Origin: Hyphomicrobium sp. 99
Lineage (GTDB): Bacteria; Pseudomonadota; Alphaproteobacteria; Rhizobiales; Hyphomicrobiaceae
Direction: 5' to 3'
DNA length: 64,000 nt
Assembly (NCBI RefSeq): GCF_000384335.2
Contig: NZ_KQ031382.1
Span: 2,108,001-2,172,000, forward strand
Below the pieces are notes generated by a model. It made no database searches. It had not been told where the DNA came from and saw only the letters and a list, made by a program, of their open reading frames with translations. Made by a program: the position numbers and the translations under genes. Of this stretch, positions 6,839-13,896 are shown one piece after another (the first letter of the stretch is position 1; each line of letters opens with the position of its first letter).

Positions 6839-8077
6839 ATGACCAACACGACCACCCTCGAAACGAAGGGGGCGGGCGGAGAAACCGCGCGCGCCTTCGA
6901 AGAATTTCTCGAAGCATTCGAAGCCTTCAAGGAAACGAACGATCAGCGGCTGGCTGAGATCGAACAGCGCGGCACGACGGATACGCTCGTCGCCGAGAAG
7001 CTGGCGCGCATCGAGGAAACCCTCGATTCCACGAAGCGCGTCGCCGATAACCTGGCGCTGAAATCGGCGCGTCCGCATCTCGCAGGCGGCGCGGCATCAA
7101 CGTCCGATCTCGCGCACAAATCGGCATTCGACGGCTACGTCCGCCGCGGCGATGCGCAACGTCTCGCCCGCATCGAAGAGAAAGCACTATCCGCGGGCAC
7201 CGGCGCTGACGGCGGCTATCTCGTCCCGGCCGAGACGGAAGCAGCGGTCAATCGCGCGCTCAAAGCCATCTCGCCGATGCGTGCGATCTCCGGTATCCGC
7301 CAGGTCTCAGGCTCCGTCTATAAGCGACCATTCGCGACGGGCGGCGCCGACACAGGCTGGGTCGCCGAAACGGCCTCGCGTTCGCAGACGACCGCGCCGT
7401 CGCTCGCCGAACTGCAGTTCCCGACGATGGAGCTTTACGCGATGCCTGCCGCATCGCAGACGCTGCTCGACGATACCATCGTCAACATCGACGAGTGGCT
7501 GGCGGAAGAAGTTCGTCTCGCATTCGCCGCGCAGGAAGGAACAGCCTTCATCACCGGCGATGGCAGCAACAAGCCGAAGGGCCTCTTGAGCTACGATACC
7601 GTCGCCAACGGCTCATGGGCCTGGGGCAAGCTCGGCTTCATCGCGACAGGCGCGGCAGGTGCGTTCCCGACGAGCAATCCCGGCGACAAGCTGCTCGATC
7701 TCGTCTACGCGACGAAGGCGCCGTACCGCGCTAACGGCACGTTCCTGATGAGCCGCGCGACAGTCTCCGCCGTGCGCAAACTGAAGGACGGCCAGGGCAA
7801 CTATCTCTGGCAGCCCGCAAATGGGCCGGGCGAATGGCCGTCGCTTCTCGGCTATCCGGTCGCTGAAAGCGAAGACATGCCGGCGATTGGCGCCGATGCG
7901 CTCGGTATCGCGTTCGGGGATTTCTCGCGCGGCTATCTCATCGTCGACCGCGCGGGCATTCGCGTGCTGCGCGATCCCTACACCGCCAAACCCTACGTGC
8001 TCTTCTACACGACGAAGCGCGTCGGCGGCGGCGTCCAGGACTTCGACGCGATCAAGCTTCTGAAGTTCGCCGCTTGA
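6839..8077 (+). CDS. GTA major capsid protein (HK97 fold)
   Basis: GTA gp5 builds the small icosahedral head. Residues 1-100 are a charged coiled-coil scaffold-like delta domain (FLEAFEAFKETNDQRLAEIEQRG) that gp4 is expected to remove. From about residue 105 the HK97 core follows: GTGADGGYLVPAETEAAVNRAL, PMRAISGIRQVSGSVYKRPFATGGADTGWVAE, then LDDTIVNIDEWLAEEVRLAFAAQEGTAFITGDG. The length of 412 residues is normal for the family. ATG 6839 follows an AACAGGACTAAC ribosome site. A strong intrinsic terminator stands downstream at 8172-8207. Confidence 0.93.
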   Translation: MTNTTTLETKGAGGETARAFEEFLEAFEAFKETNDQRLAEIEQRGTTDTLVAEKLARIEETLDSTKRVADNLALKSARPHLAGGAASTSDLAHKSAFDGYVRRGDAQRLARIEEKALSAGTGADGGYLVPAETEAAVNRALKAISPMRAISGIRQVSGSVYKRPFATGGADTGWVAETASRSQTTAPSLAELQFPTMELYAMPAASQTLLDDTIVNIDEWLAEEVRLAFAAQEGTAFITGDGSNKPKGLLSYDTVANGSWAWGKLGFIATGAAGAFPTSNPGDKLLDLVYATKAPYRANGTFLMSRATVSAVRKLKDGQGNYLWQPANGPGEWPSLLGYPVAESEDMPAIGADALGIAFGDFSRGYLIVDRAGIRVLRDPYTAKPYVLFYTTKRVGGGVQDFDAIKLLKFAA

Positions 8078-8082
8078 TAATT

Positions 8083-8123
8083 GCGCTTGGCGTCTCCGCT
8101 CCGCGGAGCCGGCCACCAAGCGC
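8083..8123 (-). repeat. 41-bp palindromic element, copy 8
   Basis: Starts six bases after the capsid stop. Outer arms GCGCTTGGCG/CACCAAGCGC (one wobble mismatch); inner stem, read in reverse, CTCCGC/GCGGAG with loop GGA. Confidence 0.85.
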
Positions 8124-8171
8124 GCTTCCATAATTCCCGCGCGGGTTCCCCTCCCGCCCGCGCGGAAACCT

Positions 8172-8207
8172 GCGGGGCCACTGTCAACGCGGTGGCCCCG
8201 CTTTTTT
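8172..8207 (+). terminator. Intrinsic terminator after the capsid gene
   Basis: The stem GCGGGGCCAC/GTGGCCCCGC (10 bp) has a 10-base loop and is followed by TTTTTT, a textbook rho-independent terminator. It sits inside the GTA cluster between head and connector genes, so it could lower expression of the tail genes relative to the abundant capsid. Confidence 0.85.
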
Positions 8208-8211
8208 GTCT

Positions 8212-8252
8212 GCGCTCGGCGACACGCCTCCCGCGCGCTGGCCGCCGAGCGC
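8212..8252 (-). repeat. 41-bp palindromic element, copy 9 (decayed core)
   Basis: The outer arms GCGCTCGGCG/CGCCGAGCGC pair perfectly, but the inner stem has diverged. The T-run of the preceding terminator coincides with the reverse of the A-rich flank seen at other copies, and GATGTTGCGCC on the other side is the reverse of the GGCGCAACATC flank. Confidence 0.75.
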
Positions 8253-8286
8253 GCCTGATGTTGCGCCGAACTGTTTCACCAAGGCC

Positions 8287-8327
8287 GTGCCTTGCGGCCG
8301 GCTCCCCGGAGGGGAGTCGCAAGGCAC
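8287..8327 (+). repeat. 41-bp palindromic element, copy 10
   Basis: Perfect outer arms GTGCCTTGCG/CGCAAGGCAC, inner stem CTCCCC/GGGGAG, loop GGA. It ends just before the AGAAAGAAGGAAA ribosome site of the connector gene. CTGTTTCACCAAGGCC lies to its left. Confidence 0.9.
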
Positions 8328-8352
8328 AAGAGAAAGAAGGAAATCTCATCTC

Positions 8353-8928
8353 ATGTCTCTCGTGATGACGACGCCGCCAGCAGTTGAGCCGGTGACGGTA
8401 GCCGATGCGAAAGCGCACATGCGCATCGACAGCGATGACGAGGACGTTTTGATTGGAAGTCTTCTGCTGACGTCCAGGCTCCATATCGAAGTGGCGCTGT
8501 CGCTCGCGCTCATCACGCAATCGTGGAAATTGACGCTCGACCGCTGGCCGGGCGGGCGCGATGTCGAACTGCCGCTGACGCCGCTACGGTCGATCGACGA
8601 AGTCCGCGTGAAAAACGCTGCAGGCGTAGCGAATGCGGTGCCTGCAGAAAGCTATCTCGTCGATCTCGCCTCGCGGCCCGCGCGGCTCGTCTGGAACAAT
8701 TCAGTCCCGCCATCTCCGCAAGTCCGCGCCAACGGCATCGAGATCGACATGACGGTGGGATTCGGAAGCACCGGCGAAAGCGTACCGGCGCCGCTCAAGC
8801 ACGCAATCTTGATGCTGACCGCGCACTGGTACGAGCATCGCGATCCGGGCGAAATCGGATCGGACGATGCGCGCATCCCTGAGTGCGTTTCCGCCCTTAT
8901 CAATCCATTTAGGACGATCAGGCTATGA
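8353..8928 (+). CDS. GTA head-tail connector (gp6-like)
   Basis: The 191-residue protein carries the gp6-like connector signature near its N-terminus (VTVADAKAHMRIDSDDEDVLIGSLLLTSRLHIE) and a C-terminal helix AILMLTAHWYEHRDPGEIG. These proteins form the ring below the portal. ATG 8353 follows AGAAGGAAATC; earlier in-frame codons lie in the repeat. Its stop overlaps the next start (ATGA), so the next gene is translationally coupled. Confidence 0.88.
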   Translation: MSLVMTTPPAVEPVTVADAKAHMRIDSDDEDVLIGSLLLTSRLHIEVALSLALITQSWKLTLDRWPGGRDVELPLTPLRSIDEVRVKNAAGVANAVPAESYLVDLASRPARLVWNNSVPPSPQVRANGIEIDMTVGFGSTGESVPAPLKHAILMLTAHWYEHRDPGEIGSDDARIPECVSALINPFRTIRL

Positions 8929-9257
8929 AAGCACCGGTTAACGCCGGCGATCTTCGCCATCGCGTGACGATCGAAAGTCCGGCGCGCACAAGCGACGACG
9001 CGGGCGGCGCAACCATCGAATGGCAAAGCGTCGGTGACGTCTGGGCCGCGATCTGGCCGCGAACGGCTAACGAAAATTTCATGAGCGATCGCATTGCAGG
9101 AACGGCGACGCACGATATCTGGATACGCTATCGCAAAGACGTGACGCCCGACATGCGCATCCGCCACGGCAACCGCGTCTTTGCCATTCTCGGTGCGATT
9201 GACATCGAAGAACGTGGCCGTTGGCTCAAGTGTCCATCGGAGGAACGCGATCTATGA
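8925..9257 (+). CDS. GTA head-tail adaptor/stopper (gp7-like)
   Basis: This 110-residue protein of the SPP1 gp16-like adaptor family begins with GDLRHRVTIESPARTSDDAGGATIEWQSVGDVWAAI, the family's usual opening. It ends in RVFAILGAIDIEERGRWLKCPSEE. It starts within the stop codon of gp6 and ends in an ATGA overlap with the next small frame. It connects the portal/connector stack to the tail. Confidence 0.88.
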   Translation: MKAPVNAGDLRHRVTIESPARTSDDAGGATIEWQSVGDVWAAIWPRTANENFMSDRIAGTATHDIWIRYRKDVTPDMRIRHGNRVFAILGAIDIEERGRWLKCPSEERDL

Positions 9258-9430
9258 ACGTGCATTTCACAATGAGCGGTGCCGGATCGGTGGCGCGTCA
9301 GCGGGCATTGAAGCTCGTGCACGAAGCGATGGCGAAGCGCGAGACGAACCTCGTCGCGATGCCGACGATGCAACCATCGATCAACCAAACCGGCAGTATC
9401 AATCGCCCGTCTTCGCAAGGAGGCAAATAA
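9254..9430 (+). CDS. Small ORF in the GTA connector block, unknown function
   Basis: This 58-residue frame has its ATG inside the stop codon of gp7 (ATGA) and its stop overlapping the start of gp8 (TAATG), so both junctions are translationally coupled. The sequence is Met/Gln/Ser-rich with one short helix (VARQRALKLVHEAMAKRE), which weakly recalls the start of HK97 gp10-like tail completion proteins. It may be a truncated descendant of such a gene, or a spacer that keeps ribosomes on the transcript. Confidence 0.5.
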   Translation: MNVHFTMSGAGSVARQRALKLVHEAMAKRETNLVAMPTMQPSINQTGSINRPSSQGGK

Positions 9431-9837
9431 TGTCGAGCGCAGCTTTCGCTCTGCAACAGGCAATCTTTTCAAAGTTGGCAAGCGACGCCGCGACGACGTC
9501 GGCGCTCGGCGGTCCACGCATTTACGATGACGTTCCGGCGCGTGCGGAATTTCCTTTCATGACGTTCGGTCAATCGACGGAACGCGATTGGTCGACCGGC
9601 ACGGAAGAGGGCTACGAACACGTCATCACGCTTCACGTTTGGTCGCGCGCACGTGGACGCAAGGAAGCTCAGGCTGTGATTGCTGCCGCACGTCATGCGC
9701 TGCACGATCAGGACCTTCCGCTCGAAGGTCACCGCCTGGTTAATCTGCGTCACGAATTTTCCGAAGCGCGACGCGACAACGATGGCGAGACATTTCACGG
9801 CATCTCCCGCTTCCGCGCGGTGACCGAGCCAAACTGA
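9430..9837 (+). CDS. GTA tail terminator (gp8, DUF3168 family)
   Basis: The 135-residue protein has the DUF3168 pattern: ALQQAIFSKLASDAATTSALGGPRIYDDVPARAEFPFMTFG, then HVITLHVWSRARGRKEAQAVI and a C-terminal FHGISRFRAVTE strand. These proteins cap the tail tube where it meets the head. ATG 9430 overlaps the previous stop and follows a strong AAGGAGG (9418-9424). Confidence 0.9.
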   Translation: MSSAAFALQQAIFSKLASDAATTSALGGPRIYDDVPARAEFPFMTFGQSTERDWSTGTEEGYEHVITLHVWSRARGRKEAQAVIAAARHALHDQDLPLEGHRLVNLRHEFSEARRDNDGETFHGISRFRAVTEPN

Positions 9838-9890
9838 CGTCGCGCTTCGCTCCCGCTCCGACTTTAATCCCATCACTCTCACCATCCCCC

Positions 9891-9931
9891 GCGCCTGGCG
9901 GCCCGCTCCCCGCAGGGGAGTCGCCAGGCGC
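9891..9931 (+). repeat. 41-bp palindromic element, copy 11
   Basis: Perfect outer arms GCGCCTGGCG/CGCCAGGCGC, inner stem CTCCCC/GGGGAG, loop GCA; the bulge is GCCCG instead of GCCGG. It lies 53 bases after the gp8 stop. Confidence 0.9.
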
Positions 9932-9963
9932 AATTGATTCTAGCCCATCTCTCTCAGCAGCTC

Positions 9964-10004
9964 GTGCCCGGCGGCCGGCTCGCGGAACGCGAGTCGCCGG
10001 GCAC
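9964..10004 (+). repeat. 41-bp palindromic element, copy 12
   Basis: Perfect outer arms GTGCCCGGCG/CGCCGGGCAC, inner stem CTCGCG/CGCGAG, loop GAA. Copies 11 and 12 are only 32 bases apart in tandem, and CAACCAAAG follows on the right. Confidence 0.9.
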
Positions 10005-10026
10005 CAACCAAAGAGTCTCTCCAAAA

Positions 10027-10443
10027 ATGGCAGCACAGAAAGGCAAGGACCTTCTCCTGAAGGTCGATACGACAGGCGCGGGCGTCTTCGTGACGGTCGC
10101 CGGACTTCGCGCACGCGGATTGGCTATCAGCGCAGAGACGGTCGAGATCACCAACACCGAGAGCGCCGGCCAATGGCGCGAGCTCCTGACCGGCGCAGGC
10201 GTCAAGTCGGCGCGCATCACCGGCTCCGGAGTTTTCAAGGACGGGACATCCGATTCGACGATCCGCGATTACGCGTTCAATGGAACGGTGCGCGACTGGC
10301 AAGTGATCGTGCCGGATTTCGGAACCATCGCAGGCGCGTTCCAAATCACATCGCTCGAATTCAGCGGCCGTCACGACGCCGAACTGACGTTCGACATCTC
10401 GCTCGAAAGTGCAGGCGTGCTGACCTTCACGGCAGCGTCGTAA
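10027..10443 (+). CDS. GTA major tail tube protein (gp9)
   Basis: The 138-residue protein of the TP901-1-type major tail family has MAAQKGKDLLLKVDTTGAG at the start, the central SAETVEITNTESAGQWRELL, and a final FSGRHDAELTFDISLESAG. These subunits stack to form the tail tube. ATG 10027 is chosen because this is where family homology begins; upstream in-frame sequence is palindromic element. The gene lies in the usual gp8-gp9-gp10 order. Confidence 0.9.
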   Translation: MAAQKGKDLLLKVDTTGAGVFVTVAGLRARGLAISAETVEITNTESAGQWRELLTGAGVKSARITGSGVFKDGTSDSTIRDYAFNGTVRDWQVIVPDFGTIAGAFQITSLEFSGRHDAELTFDISLESAGVLTFTAAS

Positions 10444-10465
10444 CTCCGCGCTTCACCCCTCCATC

Positions 10466-10591
10466 GTCATGCCGACGGGGCCGGCACCCAGACAAGCTGC
10501 AGCAAAACGGTAGGTGCTGTTTGCTCAGGGCGGACCGCATCTGCGAATCGGCTGCACGTTGACTGGATCCCGGCCTTCGCCGGGATGACGG
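10466..10591. repeat. REP-like inverted pair after the tail tube gene
   Basis: GTCATGCCGACGGGGCCGGC near 10466-10485 faces GGATCCCGGCCTTCGCCGGG near 10565-10584. The 314-base gap 10444-10758 contains only this pair and two palindromic elements. Confidence 0.7.
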
Positions 10592-10622
10592 CGTTTTTGA
10601 ACCAAGCTGTTTCACCAAGCCC

Positions 10623-10663
10623 GCGCTCGGCGGCCGGCTCGCGGAACGCGAGTCGCCGAGCGA
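10623..10663 (+). repeat. 41-bp palindromic element, copy 13
   Basis: Outer arms GCGCTCGGCG/CGCCGAGCGA (last base unpaired), inner stem CTCGCG/CGCGAG, loop GAA. CTGTTTCACCAAGCCC lies to its left. Confidence 0.9.
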
Positions 10664-10696
10664 TACATGCGGAGCGATGAACGCATCTGCAAGCCC

Positions 10697-10737
10697 GCAC
10701 TCGGCGGCCGGCTCCCAGCAGGGGAGTCGCCGAGTGC
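10697..10737 (+). repeat. 41-bp palindromic element, copy 14
   Basis: Perfect outer arms GCACTCGGCG/CGCCGAGTGC, inner core CTCCCA/GGGGAG. It directly precedes CAACCAAAAGGACC, the ribosome site of gp10. Confidence 0.9.
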
Positions 10738-10758
10738 CAACCAAAAGGACCCCACACC

Positions 10759-11142
10759 TTGGCAAACAAACACCGCGGCGAGATCGAGGCCACGCTCGAC
10801 GGACGCGCGTATCGGCTCGTGTTGACGCTCGGCGCGCTCGCCGAACTGGAAAGCGCCTTCGGTGATGACGATATGCTGGCGCTCGCTGCACGCTTCGAGA
10901 AGGGACGGCTCTCCGCGCGCGATTGCGTGAAAATCATTGCGGCCGGTTTGCGCGGCGCAGGATGTGCCGTGACAGACGACGAGGTCGCGTTGATGCGCGC
11001 GAGCGGCGGGGCCGCGGAGTACGTCGATATCGTCGCTCGGCTTTTAAATGCAACATTCGGCGGCAACGATCCGCCAACGGACGAAACGCCAAATCGGGAG
11101 GGCGCCGGCGAAACGCGCGCCCCTTTCGCTGGCAACGCGTGA
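10759..11142 (+). CDS. GTA gp10, tail assembly chaperone family
   Basis: The 127-residue protein starts at TTG 10759 behind AAAAGGA. It matches the GTA family that opens with NKHRGEIEATLDGRAYRLVLTLGALAELE and continues with LAARFEKGRLSARDCVKIIAAGLRGAG. Proteins of this type chaperone the tape measure during tail assembly. The C-terminus beyond residue 100 is variable and likely disordered. Its stop overlaps the start of the next gene (TGATG). Confidence 0.85.
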   Translation: MANKHRGEIEATLDGRAYRLVLTLGALAELESAFGDDDMLALAARFEKGRLSARDCVKIIAAGLRGAGCAVTDDEVALMRASGGAAEYVDIVARLLNATFGGNDPPTDETPNREGAGETRAPFAGNA

Positions 11143-11330
11143 TGGAACTCGGTCTCGGCGCGCTTGGCATGATGCCTTGCGCGTTCTGGTCGCTGACACC
11201 ACGCGAGCTGCAGGCGGCACTTGCCGGAAAGTTTGGCGCAACGGGAGAAACCGCAGCGCCCACGCGCCGAGACCTCGATACGCTGATGCAGCGCTTCCCG
11301 GATGAAGGTTCTACAGATGGCAATGAATGA
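11142..11330 (+). CDS. GTA gp10.1, small phage tail assembly chaperone
   Basis: This 62-residue product has the conserved LGLGALGMMPCAFWSLTPRELQAAL stretch of the small tail-chaperone family (phage TAC/DUF2376) that sits between gp10 and the tape measure in GTAs. It starts in an overlap with gp10 (GTG 11139 is an alternative). The neighbouring chaperone frames gp10 and gp10.1 recall the paired chaperones of tailed phages, but here they are separate coupled genes. Confidence 0.8.
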   Translation: MELGLGALGMMPCAFWSLTPRELQAALAGKFGATGETAAPTRRDLDTLMQRFPDEGSTDGNE

Positions 11331-11907
11331 CGACCAACTCGAGACCTGGAACGTCAAGGTCACCGCCGACACGAGCGATCTCGAGAGCAAGCTCCAATCG
11401 ACGACGCGGACCGGCAGGCAATTCGCCAATACGCTGGTTTCGGCCTTTGACGATATCGCGATCAAAGGCAAGAATGTCGGCGACGTTTTCAAATCGCTCG
11501 CGCTGAACATCTCGCAGCTCGCTCTGAAAACGGCGTTGCAGCCGCTGACCTCGGGCCTGGCATCGATGTTTCAAGGCGTCATTTCGGGCGCTACTCCATT
11601 CGCGAAGGGCGGCATCATTCAAGGTGGGACGCCCGTACCGTTTGCGAGTGGCGGCGTCATTGCGAGCCCGATCACGTTCCCCTTGGCAGGTGGTGCGACA
11701 GGCCTCGCGGGGGAACGCGGGCCTGAAGCCATCATACCGCTGACGCGCGGGTCTGACGGCCGCCTGGGCGTCGCGATGTCGGGCGCGGGCGGTCAGCAGA
11801 TCACGATCAATATTTCCACGCCAGACGTGCAGAGCTTCGGCCGCTCACAATCGCAGATCGCCGCGATGATTGCGCGCGCTGCCGCTGCAGGCCAGCGCAA
11901 CCTCTGA
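11317..11907 (+). CDS. GTA short tape measure protein (gp11)
   Basis: The 196-residue protein has an N-terminal coiled segment (TSDLESKLQSTTRTGRQFANTLVSAFDDIAIKGKNVGDVF), glycine-rich FAKGGIIQGGTPVPFASGGVI repeats, and the C-terminal GLAGERGPEAIIPLTRGSDGRLGV motif typical of phage tail tape-measure/lambda gpH-like C-termini. GTA tape measures are short because GTA tails are short. ATG 11317 is chosen (GAAGG eight bases upstream); ATGs at 11302 and 11323 are alternatives. It overlaps gp10.1 by 14 bases. Confidence 0.85.
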   Translation: MAMNDDQLETWNVKVTADTSDLESKLQSTTRTGRQFANTLVSAFDDIAIKGKNVGDVFKSLALNISQLALKTALQPLTSGLASMFQGVISGATPFAKGGIIQGGTPVPFASGGVIASPITFPLAGGATGLAGERGPEAIIPLTRGSDGRLGVAMSGAGGQQITINISTPDVQSFGRSQSQIAAMIARAAAAGQRNL

Positions 11908-11949
11908 CGCGCAAAATCCCCATCGCCTCGTCATAAAAGCGAGACCCAC

Positions 11950-12588
11950 ATGTCCTTTCACGACGTCAGATTTCCGACGGCGATCTCGCGCAATGCGCAA
12001 GGCGGACCAGAGCGGCGCACCGATGTCGTCGTGCTGGGCTCGGGCTATGAAGAACGAAATAGCCGTTGGGCCGACAGCCGCCGAGGCTACAACGCAGGCT
12101 ACGGCTTAAAATCGCTCGCCGATCTCGCCGAGATCGTCACATTCTTCGAAGAACGCCGCGGCCGTCTCCATGCGTTTCGCTGGCGCGATCCGATGGATTG
12201 GAAATCCTGCGCGCCGAACGCGATACCGTCAGCTCTCGACCAGGTCATCGGAACCGGCACCGGCGCGCAAGCGACATTCCAGCTGAAGAAAGTCTACGGC
12301 AGCGCCTTCGCGCCGTGGACGCGCGTCATCAAGAAGCCCGTGGCGGCGACGGTCAAAATCGCGGTCGCGGGAACGGAGCAGACGGCAGGCACGAATTTCT
12401 CGATCGATGCCTCGACCGGCGTTGTGACATTTCTCAGCGGCCACATTCCGGCGAGCGGCCAAAGTGTGACGGCGGGCTTCGAATTCGACGTGCCGGTTCG
12501 CTTCGACACCGACAAACTTGAGATCAATCTCTCGGGCTTTACGTCGGGCGCCATTCCAAACATTCCGATCGTCGAGGTCCGACTATGA
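11950..12588 (+). CDS. GTA distal tail protein (gp12, DUF2460)
   Basis: The 212-residue protein has the DUF2460 hallmarks: FHDVRFPTAISRNAQGGPERRTDVVVLGSGYEERNSRWADSRR, then FFEERRGRLHAFRWRDPMDWKS, and the final VPVRFDTDKLEINLSGF...IPIVEVRL. In RcGTA this protein forms the distal ring between tube and hub. Its stop overlaps gp13 (ATGA). Confidence 0.92.
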   Translation: MSFHDVRFPTAISRNAQGGPERRTDVVVLGSGYEERNSRWADSRRGYNAGYGLKSLADLAEIVTFFEERRGRLHAFRWRDPMDWKSCAPNAIPSALDQVIGTGTGAQATFQLKKVYGSAFAPWTRVIKKPVAATVKIAVAGTEQTAGTNFSIDASTGVVTFLSGHIPASGQSVTAGFEFDVPVRFDTDKLEINLSGFTSGAIPNIPIVEVRL

Positions 12589-13445
12589 AAACGCTGTCGC
12601 CGGAATTTACCGCGCACCTCAAGACGGGTGCGACGACGCTCTGCTGGTGCTGGCGGATCGAACGCCGCGACGGAACAGTGCTCGGCTTCACCGATCACGA
12701 CAACCCGGTCGCCTTCGACGGCACAACCTACGAGGCAGCTGCGGGATTTACTGCGAGCGACATCACCGATGGCCTTGGCCTCTCGGTCGATAACCTCGAA
12801 GTCACGGGCGCGCTGTCATCGACGACGTTGACCGATGACGATCTGGCAGCGGGACGCTACGACGATGCGCGCGTCGCGATTTATCGAGTCAACTGGTCTG
12901 ACCCGAGCCAGCGCGTGTTGATGCGATCTGGCAGCATCGGTGAGGTGAGGCGCACGGGGGCAAACTTTGCCGCCGAGCTGCGAGGTCTTGCGCATTATTT
13001 GCAGCAACCTAAGGGACGCCTTCTTCAGCGCACATGCGACGCCGATCTCGGTGATGCGCGCTGCGGCGTCGATCTTATGTCGTCGGCATTCCAGGGCACG
13101 GGTACGATCCTCGCGGCAAACTCGGCGCGGCGTTTCAAGGTCGACGGCATCGACTCGTTCGAGACGCGATTTTTCTCGCGCGGGCTCTTCGCGTTCACGT
13201 CAGGCGCGTCGGCTGGTCTGAAGATTGAAGTCAAATCGCACACGAAGTTCGCGACGTCCGTCGAGATTGAGCTTTGGACAGATGCGGAAGCTCCACCTGC
13301 AATCGGCGACGCATTCATCGTTACGGCCGGCTGCGACAAGCGCCTCGAGACATGCAAGGCGCGCTTCAACAACACGATCAACTTCCGCGGCTTCCCGTCA
13401 ATTCCCGGCAATCAATTCCTGACGCAGATCGGACGCGCGAGCTGA
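12585..13445 (+). CDS. GTA tail hub protein (gp13, DUF2163)
   Basis: The 286-residue protein has the DUF2163 opening (TLCWCWRIERRDGTVLGFTDHDNPVAFDGTTYEAAAGFTASDI) and the phage-BR0599-type C-terminal region, with a Cys-rich core (RTCDADLGDARCGVDL, CDKRLETCKARF) and NFRGFPSIPGNQFL at the end. The paired cysteines in this region bind an iron-sulfur cluster in RcGTA gp13; that is family knowledge, not visible here. It overlaps gp14 by TGATG. Confidence 0.92.
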   Translation: MKTLSPEFTAHLKTGATTLCWCWRIERRDGTVLGFTDHDNPVAFDGTTYEAAAGFTASDITDGLGLSVDNLEVTGALSSTTLTDDDLAAGRYDDARVAIYRVNWSDPSQRVLMRSGSIGEVRRTGANFAAELRGLAHYLQQPKGRLLQRTCDADLGDARCGVDLMSSAFQGTGTILAANSARRFKVDGIDSFETRFFSRGLFAFTSGASAGLKIEVKSHTKFATSVEIELWTDAEAPPAIGDAFIVTAGCDKRLETCKARFNNTINFRGFPSIPGNQFLTQIGRAS

Positions 13446-13894
13446 TGATGCAGCATGTGACGCGAGAGAGAATTGTCGAAGCGGCGCGCGGTTGGATCGG
13501 CACACCCTACCATCATCAGGCGAGTCTCCGGCACGTGGGAACCGATTGCCTCGGCCTCGTCCGCGGCATCTGGAGAGAGCTTTACGGTGGCGACGCCGAA
13601 ACGCCGCCCGCTTACAGCCGCGATTGGGCCGAAGCGAGTGGAAGCGAGGCGATGCTCGAAGCCGCGAGCCGCCATCTAATGCCTAAAGCGATTTCGAACA
13701 TCGATGATGGAGACGTCATCGTCTTTCGGCTGCGCCTCGGCTTCATCGCCAAGCACGCCGCGATCGTCACTGCGCCAACGAGAATGGTGCACGCGATCGA
13801 AGGTGCGCCGGTCGCCGAGGTGGTGCTGACGAACTGGTGGCGGCGCCGCATCGCAGGCGCATTTGAATTTCCTGATCTATCGGAAGGTTCCTGA
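13445..13894 (+). CDS. GTA cell-wall peptidase (gp14, NlpC/P60)
   Basis: This 149-residue NlpC/P60-type protein has catalytic Cys in GTDCLGLVRG (C35) and His in FIAKHAAIV (H104), separated as in phage tail NlpC peptidases. It sits at the tail tip and is expected to cut peptidoglycan during DNA entry. Start ATG 13445 overlaps the gp13 stop; a second ATG follows directly. Confidence 0.92.
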   Translation: MMQHVTRERIVEAARGWIGTPYHHQASLRHVGTDCLGLVRGIWRELYGGDAETPPAYSRDWAEASGSEAMLEAASRHLMPKAISNIDDGDVIVFRLRLGFIAKHAAIVTAPTRMVHAIEGAPVAEVVLTNWWRRRIAGAFEFPDLSEGS

Positions 13895-13896
13895 AC

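Noticed and set aside
1617..10737. Repeated palindromes taken as a CRISPR array
   Set aside because: Spacing is irregular from tens of bases to kilobases, orientation is mixed, arms vary, and copies lie inside coding genes; no cas genes are present.
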